From Cerioporus squamosus (Eukaryota; Basidiomycota; Agaricomycetes; Polyporales; Polyporaceae), in the NCBI GenBank assembly GCA_022592435.1, contig JABYQS010000541.1, positions 1-18,921 on the forward strand: DNA of 18,921 bases. The letters are read 5' to 3'. Shown one piece after another: positions 10,101-17,947 of the stretch (the stretch's first letter is position 1; each line of letters opens with the position of its first letter). The notes under the pieces are model-generated. The model saw nothing but the letters and a program-made list of their open reading frames with translations, was not told the DNA's origin and did no database searches. The position numbers and the translations under genes are program-made.

Positions 10101-11045
10101 ATCCCTGTCTTCGTTGACGACATCACCATTGCAGCGAAGTCCAAGGCCGCTATCCAGCGTGTCAAGGACGAGCTGCGTGTGCACTTCAAGCTCCGTGACC
10201 TTGGTCTGACGTCCTGGCTCCTCAGAGTCAAGATTGAGCGCGACCGCTCGAAGCGTTCCCTTTCCATCTCACAGCGGCAGTATGCACTCGACATCCTCAA
10301 GCGGTATGGCTTCTCCAACTGCAACCCTGTCGGCACTCCGATGGACCCAGGCCTTCGCCTCAGCGCGGACATGAGCCCCAAGACACCAGCGGACGTTCGC
10401 GAGATGCAGGACATTCCGTACAGCCCTCGTCCGGACATCGCTCGCACCGTGGGCAACCTTGCTCGCTTCTCGACGAACTCTGGCATGACACACTGGAAGG
10501 CGGTCAAGCACCTCTTCCGGTACATCAAGGGGACGCTCGACTACAAGCTCACATACTCCCCTTCATCGGACTCCGAGCTCTTCACCTCCTACTCGGATGC
10601 GGACCATGCAGGCTGCCCAGACACCGGTCGCTCGACCTCTGGGTATGTCATCAAGATGGGCACAGGTGCGATCTCTTGGTCGAGTCGTCTGCAGTCCATT
10701 GTTGCACTGTCCACCACAGAAGCCAAGTTCGTCGCAGCAGTTGCTGCTGGCCGGGAGATCCTCTGGCTGCGCAACCTGCTCACGGAGTTTGGGTTCGATG
10801 TCTCCTCAGCTTCCCAGCTCAGGATCGACAACCTCTCTGCACTCTCTCTTGCGAAAAATCCCGAGCACCATGGCCGTATGAAGCACCTCGATTTGCGCTT
10901 CTACTGGCTCCGGGATGAAGTAGCCAAGGGCCGGATTGAGGTCATCCATCTGCGCACCTCGGACATGCCAGCTGACATCCTCACGAAGTCGCTGCCCAAG
11001 CCAAAGGTGCTCGAGATGTGCATCCTGCTGGGATTGGGGACTTGA
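7110..11045 (+). CDS. Ty1/copia gag-pol polyprotein, internally deleted
   Basis: The frame encodes 1311 residues from ATG 7110. That start is preferred because the conserved gag N-terminus (FPKLSNCNYQQWRLDME) follows it, while the open frame further upstream (from 6681) reads pogo-derived sequence. Domains in order: gag UBN2-type region (about 100-215); zinc knuckle CX2CX4HX4C (218-231); aspartic protease DTGAS (Asp 314); integrase HHCC zinc region (His 445 to CEPC at 480-483); integrase core with Asp 510, Asp 573 and Glu 609 (exact DD35E spacing); Pro/Ala-rich linker (about 783-840); reverse transcriptase (FVDD at 1001-1004); RNase H (Asp 1163, Glu 1204, Asp 1240). The RT N-terminus, normally a W-rich segment ahead of YKARLVAKGF, is missing near 855-867. 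A second gap near 1105 removes about a dozen residues before RPDIA. Both losses leave the frame open. Integrase and RNase H residues look intact; RT probably does not work. Confidence 0.9.
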   Translation: MAPAAATFPKLSNCNYQQWRLDMEARLRTIGALRIVKGAESRPQFTEPLDSGERRELRDFDSRLDLAAGEIWNCVEREQQTHLEAIPDDPGAMWKKLEAVHMQKRPGTRFNTYNALLSLSKSEDESLSTLSTRASQLKSDMKALRSADFDLAKLDNELVLMALIRALPAEYNALRQTLLLDDSLTLEKLQDTFVALENQPGASSSAPVLSHAASTLSCTFCGRSGHSEDQCFSKRDASARAKEKATQRSQFRSGKGKRKETASEASKDSSDGQDTAQESAGAATVSAGCASALLSVSDRASWLSSPAAANWNTDTGASAHMTPHRHWFRSYSPHTIPIRLANSHIVYSAGLGSVVFQPVERGGVASPAVVLLASNLLSVFHLTREKGYTVELHASSALFYHEGQLRFEARVNEHNVGYLLGHTVSQTKDALSASSTCEEDESLWHQHCSHVNLDDLRSVIKKGLVIGLVVRSKRKPDPVCEPCLAGKLNRHSIPRFASRKFVPIALVHTDLKGRLPVATPEGYVYWMTFVCDATRFWVMAYLKRKSDVFAAFKAYKAYAETCLGLRIKATRDDKGGEYMGKEYIDFCAQHGIQRQHTEPDEPHQNGVAERANRTTSEGATALLVQSKLPPSFWGHAVSTFVHTRNRMPTSALNGGIPYTAWKGDGRKPDVSYFRVFGCLAYVLVRKKDRKALESHSRKCIFVGYPEGTKAWRFWDPAAKKFIISSHAVFDERCFPGNSPFINVFGLPLDEVHIPGAPEDADDAPDDVPDAPELPDQGGADSDDPAPPAPPAPAPAPGAPHDGSPAPSSRAPSPPAPPAPAPVIPQPPAPAPAAPRPAGRPSAHEEANTHGGFITSRTTTLWLLPSIERYKGRLVAKGFSQRPGFDYNETFAPTPKWASIRAILALAALEDLELESVDISSAYLNGELKEEVYMKQPKGFEEKTPKWVWQLRKSLYGLKQAGRCWHKKLHEVLTKLGFDRLVCEHSVWVYLRDGVRVIIPVFVDDITIAAKSKAAIQRVKDELRVHFKLRDLGLTSWLLRVKIERDRSKRSLSISQRQYALDILKRYGFSNCNPVGTPMDPGLRLSADMSPKTPADVREMQDIPYSPRPDIARTVGNLARFSTNSGMTHWKAVKHLFRYIKGTLDYKLTYSPSSDSELFTSYSDADHAGCPDTGRSTSGYVIKMGTGAISWSSRLQSIVALSTTEAKFVAAVAAGREILWLRNLLTEFGFDVSSASQLRIDNLSALSLAKNPEHHGRMKHLDLRFYWLRDEVAKGRIEVIHLRTSDMPADILTKSLPKPKVLEMCILLGLGT
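9458..9625 (+). repeat. CCTCCTGCACCTGC-type repeats encoding Pro/Ala linker
   Basis: Within the copia gene, units such as CCTGCACCT and CCTCCTGCGCCT recur in frame and encode a low-complexity Pro-Ala-rich linker between integrase and reverse transcriptase. A similar variable linker is common at this point in fungal copia polyproteins. The repetition makes this stretch prone to length change and to assembly error. Confidence 0.75.
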
Positions 11046-11049
11046 CCAG

Positions 11050-11060
11050 TCAGGGGGGAG
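11050..11060 (+). promoter_or_regulatory. Polypurine tract (plus-strand primer)
   Basis: The run AGGGGGGAG lies immediately before the TG that opens the 3' LTR at 11061 and 5-15 bp after the gag-pol stop. Position and composition are those of the polypurine tract that primes plus-strand DNA synthesis in LTR retrotransposons. Confidence 0.85.
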
Positions 11061-11429
11061 TGTTGAACTCGGAGCTCTAACTCCAGTTCCTGTGCCCGCG
11101 TCAAGTCCATACTTGCACCAGGGGACTATTGCAGTGCGCTCTATTGGCGCTCCACACGACTACTTGACGCCTTCATTCCTCTTTGAGATATTGGCGCTTC
11201 TTCATATTTTATTCTTTGCACACTCCCGGGATTGAACACTCGACCTCTTGGTCTTCACTGATTTTTACTTTTCGCTTTTGTTGATTTCCTGGGCGCTGTG
11301 GCTGCTGGTACTGTATAGCTTATGTAACCCGCACCGTAGACAGCGCGCTCGTCGAGCTCTGGAGTCCCCAGACTTCACAGAGCTCGACATAGGCCATTGT
11401 GATCGCTCTGAGGCGCACTGCAGCTAACA
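11061..11429 (+). repeat. 3' LTR of the copia element
   Basis: This is a 369-bp sequence beginning TGTTGAACTC and ending CAGCTAACA, with the short inverted tips TGTT...AACA expected of an LTR. It follows the polypurine tract directly. A second copy in inverted orientation at 14190-14559 confirms both ends independently. It contains a TATTTTAT promoter-like sequence near 11205 and an 11-bp perfect inverted repeat GTCGAGCTCTG/CAGAGCTCGAC (11351-11361 and 11378-11388) that could fold in the transcript. Confidence 0.92.
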
Positions 11430-11574
11430 TATGGGGGATATATGTGTATGCAGTACAAGCAAAACCTAGATCAAAGTAGTTCTGCATAGATCAGGTCAAT
11501 AACTACCCAAAACATTAGCAGGTGGGCTGTACAGTGTATAGGCAAACTCCTGAGGGTGGGCCAAGGGTGTTGAG

Positions 11575-13060
11575 TTGAGAGGGTTGCAGGATCCATACCC
11601 CCACCCTCACCCTCCAGGCACCCCACCCCTCAACCCTCCACCCTTTCCTCTACCCCTGCAATGCACTAGAGACAACAGCCTGGCCGATGATAGAGGTCAG
11701 TCCTTCTTGCGCTTAGCTTCTCCTGGCGACAGAAGCTGCATGCTCTCGTGCTCAATCTCTCCCAATAACCGATGCTGGAGGTTCTTGCACTCAGCTTCCC
11801 CTGACAGCAGAAACTGGAGGTTCTCACGCTCCACCTCTCCTGAGCGGCCACCTCCACCTCTGGATGATCCTCCTCCAGGTGCAGACGAGTCCCGTCCTCC
11901 TAGTCCTATCAAGAGTGAGCACTCACAGCCCAACATTGATCTTGAGAACAACCTACTCTACATAGATGCAGAGGCATTATTTGATCAGTTGCACAAAGAC
12001 AAACTTGCTCGTGAGCTCAACCTGGATGCAATCTGGACTTCGACAGCAATGGCGGTCCCCCTGCTTTCAGCGAACATCTGTCAATCCGTATGGCCTATGT
12101 CAATGTGTTTGTGGCCTCATTATCCTATGGAGCAACAAATGAAGTTGCACACTTGATGCTTGAGAACTTGTACCAGGAACTGCTGGCTATGACACACGAC
12201 TGCCCTGGGTACAAGATACTGGGTCTCGAGAAGATGGCTCAGACTCTGCGGACTGCTGAGTGCCATCTCAGGGTTGATTGCAACCGTTATATCACCTACT
12301 ACTTCTTGTGCGACACTTGCTGGCAGCGACACCACTCTTGAGACCTCTATGAGCTGGGACTGGTGACTGCGAGCGACCGGGATGCAACGGGGCTTTGTAC
12401 CGTGTGAAGAAACTGACAGATGGCACAGTGAAACGGATACCGGTAAAGATCATGCTGGTTTTGCACATGACCACCTCTCTTCAGTGCATGCTGTGCCGCC
12501 TAGGCAAGTTGGCGGAATGGAATGATGGCACTGCACAGAAGATGCACCCCGCCGCTATGGACGACTGGAGTACCATATGTTTGATGTGATGGATGGCTGG
12601 GGCTGGAATTGTATCAAGCAAGGCAGGCTTGGAGTGTTGTCAGACGCATGGGCACTGGGGTGTAGATGACGAGTGCTTTGTGTTGCTGCCTTTGGGACTT
12701 GTCTTTGCACATGAATCTTGACTGGTGTGTAAACGTCTGTTCTGTGTACTGATAGATCTACTCAGGTGCTGGGCCACAAAACGCTACTCCGTTGGTGCGG
12801 TCTATGCTTGTTAACCTACAATCCTGCCAGGGAGTGATGTGACCTCCCATTGTGGTATTGACCTCATTTGCATACATCAGCGGACACCAACCGATGCACG
12901 TAGAATATACTCTGCGCATCACCCATGCTCACAACCCCGCTCTGCCACCTCTCATGACTGCTTGCACTGTTGTCCAGCCTTTCATCTCTGACAACACCAT
13001 ACCAGAGATGCCATGGGCCATGCATGCGGTGATTGACACTCCCACAGTGTCGTAGACCTC
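11575..13060 (+). pseudogene. Decayed tnp2-like transposase (CACTA/EnSpm type)
   Basis: tnp2 proteins are the DDE-type transposases of CACTA/EnSpm elements. The remnant is read from several plus-strand frames. 11575-12045 carries a Ser/Pro-rich, acidic N-terminal region. After a frameshift near 12040, AYVNVFVASLSYGAT, KMAQTLRTAE and ITYYFLCDTCW (12090-12340) match the conserved zinc-binding region that precedes the catalytic domain in basidiomycete tnp2 proteins. A TGA at about 12341 and further shifts separate LTDGTVKRIPVKIM and RLGKLAEWN (12395-12530), MFDVMDGWGW (about 12575-12605), VLLPLGLVFA and MNLDW (about 12680-12725) and YSVGAVYA (about 12787-12810). Beyond this, similarity fades. 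At least five frame disruptions are needed, so it is dead. It differs in sequence from the minus-strand tnp2 gene at 14560-16486 and represents another subfamily. Confidence 0.7.
11704..11847 (+). repeat. 39-bp tandem repeat coding for Ser/Pro units
   Basis: About three and a half imperfect 39-bp units encode a 13-residue pattern: LRLASPGDRSCML, SCSISPNNRCWRF, LHSASPDSRNWRF, SRSTSPER. The Ser-Pro core is kept while flanks vary. It lies in the N-terminal disordered region of the plus-strand tnp2-like remnant and preserves the frame, suggesting it arose while the gene was still coding. Confidence 0.75.
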
Positions 13061-13490
13061 GGGATAGGTACCTGGCATCAAGACATGCTCGGCAACCACA
13101 CAGTCATCGACGTCAAGATGTTATCTGGACACTTCGCTCTTGCGCCTGTGCGCATCCCGAGGTGGATCTTTGGATTACAATGTCCTTGTCACACATAAGT
13201 CTGTGATGCTCGGGCTTGCATGGAACCATGCCAGCATATTGACATGGCGACACAGTGCGCTCAGGAACCAGAGTGGCACGAGGATCCAGACTTCATGATG
13301 GATTGATTGAAGGCTACATATCGTTCGCTAAGTTGCAACTGCTGCTAATCATACAGAATTTATCTGCATCTGCATGTTACTGGTGAGTTCTTTGCGACTT
13401 TCTCTTCCACGTGAGAGTATGCTACATGAAACACTAGGGACCATCAAGAAAAGATGCACCTCCGTGTGCAGGCATGTACTTGTCTGCTTC
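13061..13490. other. Stretch with no recognisable gene
   Basis: The tnp2-like signal fades before this point and no new motif begins. A plus-strand frame opens at 13374 and encodes a Leu/Val/Cys-rich protein without recognised domains, most likely chance or the antisense of the minus-strand remnant described next. Confidence 0.4.
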
Positions 13491-13538
13491 ATTGTTGTCC
13501 TCCCCCTCCTCCTTTGCTGCTCCATGTTCGTAGTGTCG

Positions 13539-13797
13539 TCACCTTGTCCTCTCCCTCTCCTGCTCCCTCAACCCGTTCAGTGCAACCAGGAGTCCAGTTG
13601 GCAATGTAGACCCGTGACAGGAACTGGCATGGGCACTCGCCAGCCACTCCCGGTCTATTATCGCCAGAGGGATCTTGTTCCCTGTAGGTGCGCACAACTC
13701 CTTGCCCTTCTTCATCTTGCAAACAACAATTTTCGGCAGATCCGAGCCCTCGGGCAATGCGCGAGCAACTCGGACATACACATGGTATGGGTTTCAC
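13539..13797 (-). pseudogene. Unassigned coding-like remnant
   Basis: A minus-strand frame reads VYVRVARALPEGSDLP then CKMKKGKELCAPTGNKI and PLAIIDREWLAS, a mixed charged/hydrophobic pattern that looks like real protein. A TGA stands just upstream (about 13799), so the start is not defined. It lies downstream, on the same strand, of the LTR-interrupted tnp2-like gene and could be part of that gene's C-terminal half, or of another transposon. No family motif was recognised, and the intervening 13800-14189 region reads through in broken frames. Confidence 0.35.
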
Positions 13798-14189
13798 TGA
13801 ATTGACTCCCCTTGTAACTTGTGATCGCGCTCGGAAGCTTCATCGATGTGGTTGTACGACTCTGTAAGCTACACAATGGTGCCAGCAAACAAGAAGTGGG
13901 TCATGTGCTGTCTCTCAAAGTGAACATGCACTAACGGTACCTATTTGAAAGGCCAGTACTGGCCACCATACATCCCTCTCGAGTGCCACCACATTGCTTA
14001 CACACTCACATGCAATAGAATCCACTCTCTATAGACTAGTATATTGCTGACGAGCAGGCCATGGGGTGGTACTCCTGCGCTTTCGAGTGCGAGGAGGTCG
14101 AACCTCTCATTGGCCCATTTTATACATCACAGCTCAGACTGGTTTGGAAGCCACACTCTGACAAGTTTCATCTCATACAAGACCTCTTG

Positions 14190-14559
14190 TGTTAGCTGCA
14201 GTGCGCCTCAGAGCGATCACAATGGCCTATGTCGAGCTCTGTGAAGTCTGGGGACTCCAGAGCTCGACGAGCGCGCTGTCTACGGTGCGGGTTACATAAG
14301 CTATACAGTACCAGCAGCCACAGCGCCCAGGAAATCAACAAAAGCGAAAAGTAAAAAATCAGTGAAGACCAAGAGGTCGAGTGTTCAATCCCGGGAGTGT
14401 GCAAAGAATAAAATATGAAGAAGCGCCAATATCTCAAAGAGGAATGAAGGCGTCAAGTAGTCGTGTGGAGCGCCAATAGAGTGCACTGCAATAGTCCCCC
14501 GGTGCAAGTATGGACTTGGCGCGGGCACAGGAACTGGAGTTAGAGCTCTGAGTTCAACA
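14190..14559 (-). repeat. Solo copia LTR, inverted relative to the 3' LTR
   Basis: This 370-bp sequence is the reverse complement of the copia LTR at 11061-11429. By-eye alignment shows four substitutions and one T-run length difference, about 98.7% identity. No copia internal sequence adjoins either end, so it is a solo LTR. It lies inside the minus-strand tnp2-like gene, directly after the codons for GLQSHTF. The 5 bp on each side (TCTTG and AAGGT) do not form the expected target-site duplication, which suggests loss by mutation or an origin by recombination between two insertions. Confidence 0.93.
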
Positions 14560-14805
14560 AAGGTGTGGCTCTGCAGACCAAAGCCGCCGATCTTGTGAGC
14601 TGCGAGTTTGTCGCAGAAGACTCCAATGAGTATGACGCGCATGAGCCGACCCTGCGGATACCTTGGGGTAGGTATCACAACCCCATACCGCCACAGCCGG
14701 TACAGCTCATTCATGAAGACACGGAGGAAATACTGTGTCTCATCCGGGCTGGTCTCTTTGGGTCCTGGGGTGATCCCCATGAGAAGTAGGTTGGCTGTGC
14801 CATAC

Positions 14806-14867
14806 CTGACGAGTTGTCGAACTAACGTGCACCTTTACCCAAAGCAATGAGTAAATGACGCTCTTAC
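14806..14867 (-). other. Spliceosomal intron in tnp2-like gene
   Basis: This is a 62-nt intron with donor GTAAGAG and acceptor GTCAG, containing an ACTCA-type branch candidate. Removing it joins NFPFYLW to YGTANLLLMG in frame, which fits the conserved family pattern; without splicing the frame meets TAA at once. A nearer acceptor (TTAG) would break the frame. Confidence 0.7.
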
Positions 14868-14954
14868 CATAGGTAGAAGGGGAAGTTGACGATATTGAGT
14901 GACAACGGACACGACGAATAAGAGGGTGCAATCTTGCTGCGTAGATACGAGAAC

Positions 14955-15016
14955 CTCAAGCAGATGTGAGTTCAAGTTGAACTGAGATGATGAGCTGGGG
15001 CAGAGCCAGGACATAC
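14955..15016 (-). other. Spliceosomal intron in tnp2-like gene
   Basis: This is a 62-nt intron with donor GTATGT and acceptor TTGAG. Removal joins ELRIGVALGSDW to FSYLRSKIAPSYSS in frame, restoring the conserved DWFSY stretch; the W codon is split TG|G. The donor is a perfect fungal consensus. Confidence 0.72.
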
Positions 15017-16021
15017 CAATCACTACCGAGTGCCACCCCTATACGTAGCTCTCCATTCGGATCCTCGGTGTCATTAATTGAAGGACAGGAGTCTATCGTA
15101 GCCGTGAAGTATGTGGCAGATTAGTCCGTCGAAGATATCGCTCAAGACACCTTTGACTCGTTGCCGCTGCTTCCATTGATTGACTAGATCCTTGTGTCCT
15201 CGGATCGCAAACAACTCTCTGAGTTGTTCCATGAGAGTGCAGCAAGGGAACCGAAGCCAAGGCGACCCATGTTTGGGGTTGCAGTCAAAATCAAAGAGCC
15301 GAGTATGGCAGTCGGTACAGGAGGCACCCAGGTCCTTGTTTATGCTTTCAGGAAAGACTTGCATGCACTTTGGACAGACGGGGAGGTGATGGAAGTTGGT
15401 ATTGATGTGGAGAGTTGAAAGAACAGTGGCCAATGTCACCGGAAGCATCGTGGCAACCCAGAACTGCCCCACATCGTAGAGTATGGAATGGAGAACCGCG
15501 AGGACAACATTGCAGTACTGATACGGAAGATGACCTGCGAGGTGAAGCCATGAGTACAGAGCAGAAACATGGGATGAGGACTGTGACACAGGGAGGAAAT
15601 ACGGCTCACATCTTCCTCTTCGACAGTGTGTTCTTGTGGAGGGACACCTGCAAGTCCAGGAGGGAGAGGTATGTGGGGAGAAGGGACGCCTGGGGACAGT
15701 GGGCGAGAAGGATCAGGAAGTGGGGGTAACTCGGGCAAGTAGTTGGCGTCTTCTTTGTCGCTCTCGTCAGCTTCTCAGTCATTGTCGCATATCGGGATCA
15801 TGTCAAACTCTTCTGCGACTTGAGGCGTGTCTTTTGGCGCCGCATCAATGACAGAGGAACCACAGAGGTCCGGTCATCGAGCGACGGCCTCGGATAGAGG
15901 AACAGTAGTGGAGAAACTTGGCGTCCCCTCCGGTGGTATTACTGAGCATTGAAAAGGAACTCCGTCAAAGACTGGATGAGGTATGTCGAAACCAAAGGGG
16001 AGCTGCATGGGTGGTCTCAAG

Positions 16022-16074
16022 CTTGCAAGTTGGGATCAGGCGCAGTACAAGAAGATCAAGCTCGAACTACTCAC
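16022..16074 (-). other. Spliceosomal intron in tnp2-like gene
   Basis: Donor GTGAGT, a CCTGAT branch candidate, and acceptor GCAAG give 53 nt; an alternative acceptor 6 nt downstream (TTGAG, 16016) keeps the same frame. It joins an exon ending QSGVQPAGS to one continuing RPPMQLPFGFDIPHP. Which acceptor is used cannot be decided here. Confidence 0.55.
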
Positions 16075-16142
16075 TTGCTGCCAGCTGGCTGTACACCGCT
16101 CTGCGATACCTCTGGTGTCCTGAGCACAGCGTCAAAGAGTGC

Positions 16143-16201
16143 CTGCTTCGGTCATGTCAGTGTTCTACGGCATATTAGCCACATATAGAAGAACCACTTA
16201 C
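16143..16201 (-). other. Spliceosomal intron in tnp2-like gene
   Basis: This is a 59-nt phase-0 intron with donor GTAAGT, a CTGAC branch candidate 13 nt before the end, and acceptor AAGCAG. It follows exactly 95 codons from ATG 16486 and joins them to ALFDAVLRTPEVSQSG, which is open in frame to the next donor. Confidence 0.65.
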
Positions 16202-16596
16202 CACCTTCGCAGTTCCACTAACCGTGCCAGCAACTTCTTCAACATTGGTATCCTCCAAGGTTCGACTGTAGCGCGACACATCTTCGGATAATAGACCTTC
16301 TTGTGCACCTACTCGAACATGAAAATATTTGGACAACAACCCGGGGATGAGAGAAGGTAGAGGGTAAGGGGCGGCGCTGGCGGCACGACGGTCGGCGGCA
16401 AGGTGCGTATCCCTAGACCACCTCGGCTGTAGCACCCCGTGGCACCTCAACGTCTTGCAGAAGCATTTGACCGGAAGTGGCCACACATTCTAGTGAGAAC
16501 TATGAGAGGTTAGTAAGGTCGGCACGTACTCACATTGCTGCCTCGCACCATAGCCTGGACTGTCTCGTGCGGTGGTAGAATAGATTCTTAGGTAGG

Positions 16597-17805
16597 CATC
16601 AGGAAAAACTCCCTTTGCTAATGGGCTCTAATGGGCCCTAATTATGGCGATTAGGATGTATTAGTGGATTATTCTAATTCACTAGGTCCCTTGATAATGA
16701 GAATTCAGTATAGCGGCATTAGATGCGATTAGAGAACACTTATGGGGCTAGCAGGCTGCTACTGATACTTCAGGTCGAGGATATCACGGCAGGGTAGAGC
16801 AAAAACAGAGTGTATTCTTTGTGTATGACAAGCTATATACATGCGTAAGATGCTCTACTGTACGTCCGAGTCCCGAGTCACCGGTGCAGGGTTGCAACAC
16901 AACCAAACGGAGGACGAGAAACGCGGGAGACTCAGGTGAGCATGCACAATGACGGTACTTGCCCGTGAATAGTGGCGGATAATTACTCACAATGATACTA
17001 CGACCAACAGGGTAGCTCACACACTGAAGACCGCTCATGCCCCAGTATACTCACTGCCCTTGAACGGTAATGCGCATGCACACATAATGACACGGGGTGT
17101 CGGCAGTCTGCGTGATGTTTAGCGGCACAACACCCAAACCTCCACTGCTGGCACTATGACGGGGGAGAGTGGTGAGAAAGCGCTGTGAAATTGATGGATA
17201 ATGCATGATGAAAGGGAGACTTACAAGCTGACAGAGAGTCCTGGAGCACTGTATAAACTGGAGATACACAGTGGATGCGACGTGAGTACTTGCTGCCTTT
17301 AGGCCATGCACGCAACAGTCCTCCTAAGCTTGCCAGAGCCAGACCAAGGTGCCAAGAGCCCATGAAGTAAATTGCAGCTAGCCGCTAGAGTACAGACAGA
17401 GATGGCACTAGAACAAGAGAACCGAGCCATGCAGGTGTCAAGCAGCAGCCAAGGGTCGAGGAAGAGACGGTGAGAGTCGAGCGGTGAGGCAGCAAGGTGA
17501 ATGAGCGGAAGGATTTTCGCATGCACTTCACCTACCGGCAAATGCCGGATGGGTTTAGGGCAGGTGGACTCGCACTTGGCTGTGGAAAGATGGGCTGCGC
17601 GCAACATTGTACTGCATAGAACTAGTCAATTTCGGCATAAATTGGGCTGCAAAATGAAGTCTACCAACAGTGTCACATACCAGCGACACATTATGACTTC
17701 AGGCGCTGTGGAAGTCAACGGACCCTCCAATTAGATCGCATTAGTGCATTATCCCAGCCTAACCACTAATTTAGCACTAATTAGGAGGGGGAGTTTTCCC
17801 TGATG
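16597..17805. mobile_element. Non-autonomous TIR element with TAAT-rich subterminal repeats
   Basis: The tips CATCAGGAAAAACTCCC (16597-16613) and, in reverse complement, CATCAGGGAAAACTCCC (17789-17805) match at 16 of 17 positions. Inside both tips, over about 130 bp, CTAAT/ATTAG motifs recur many times (CTAATGGGC twice, GCGATTAG, CGCATTAG, CACTAAT), a pattern of transposase-binding subterminal repeats typical of CACTA and some hAT elements. The 1.2-kb interior has short frames on the minus strand but no recognised domain. Neither 3-bp nor 8-bp flanking duplications match, so the superfamily is unassigned. It starts 110 bp upstream of the minus-strand tnp2-like gene. Confidence 0.7.
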
Positions 17806-17947
17806 GGGGCAAACAGCAAACATCGTCAGTGTTATATGAACTGGTGCAGGCTAGACCAGTACTGCTGTGGACGTTCTGGCCTAAAGTTGGAGATGACCAA
17901 TGTAACTAAAGACCCTAATTATTGATACAACTGTTCCAGGCCAACCA

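Larger units (their letters stand above)
6985..11429 (+). mobile_element. Ty1/copia LTR retrotransposon lacking its 5' LTR
   Basis: The element comprises a short leader, one gag-pol frame (7110-11045), a polypurine tract (11050-11060) and a complete 3' LTR (11061-11429). The gene order gag, protease, integrase, reverse transcriptase, RNase H is diagnostic of Ty1/copia. Nothing resembling the LTR, and no tRNA primer-binding site, is visible between 6330 and 7110; instead the sequence upstream is the tail of a pogo-like gene. The left limit of about 6985 is estimated from where the pogo tail stops making sense. The internal region is markedly more GC-rich than the flanks. The missing 5' LTR points to a deletion or a recombination. 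Confidence 0.85.
14560..16486 (-). pseudogene. Multi-exon tnp2-like transposase interrupted by an LTR
   Basis: On the minus strand this reads as the N-terminal two-thirds of a CACTA/EnSpm tnp2-type transposase. ATG 16486 opens a Cys/His-rich tip (CFCKTLRCHG...DTHLAAD). After two introns comes an acidic, Pro-rich linker (LPELPPLPDPSRPLSP, about 15700-15745), then WLHLAGHLP, then a zinc-type region with CPKC (near 15366-15380) and CTDC (near 15310-15320), then ELRIGVALGSDW, SYSSCPLSLNIV, LLLMGITPGPKE and CDKLAAHKIGGFG. The order and spacing follow the basidiomycete family. Four introns of 53-62 nt (16143-16201, 16022-16074, 14955-15016, 14806-14867) each restore the frame. Damage: in-frame TGA at 15874-15876 and 15775-15777, a frame change near 15600, a one-base shift at about 15076, and the LTR at 14559. 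Past the LTR, a weak SCMR reading at about 14170-14180 may be the next conserved FCTRC motif. The catalytic C-terminus was not recovered. Confidence 0.78.

Noticed and set aside
13374..13805. Plus-strand 143-codon hydrophobic frame as a membrane protein gene
   Set aside because: It lies opposite a more protein-like minus-strand frame, its Leu/Val/Pro-rich part derives from CT-rich DNA, and no family pattern is visible.
11430..14189. Demonstrated inversion between the two LTRs
   Set aside because: Re-pairing the flanks as if 11430-14189 were inverted does not recover matching 5-bp target duplications, so an inversion is possible but not shown.
15603..15631. A 29-nt GTGAGC...CACAG intron in the tnp2-like gene
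   Set aside because: It would restore the frame exactly, but 29 nt is too short for normal fungal splicing; a frameshift is more likely.
16589..17813. hAT assignment of the 1.2-kb TIR element
   Set aside because: If the tip is read from CAGG, the flanking octamers GTAGGCAT and ATGGGGGC do not match, and no hAT transposase is encoded.
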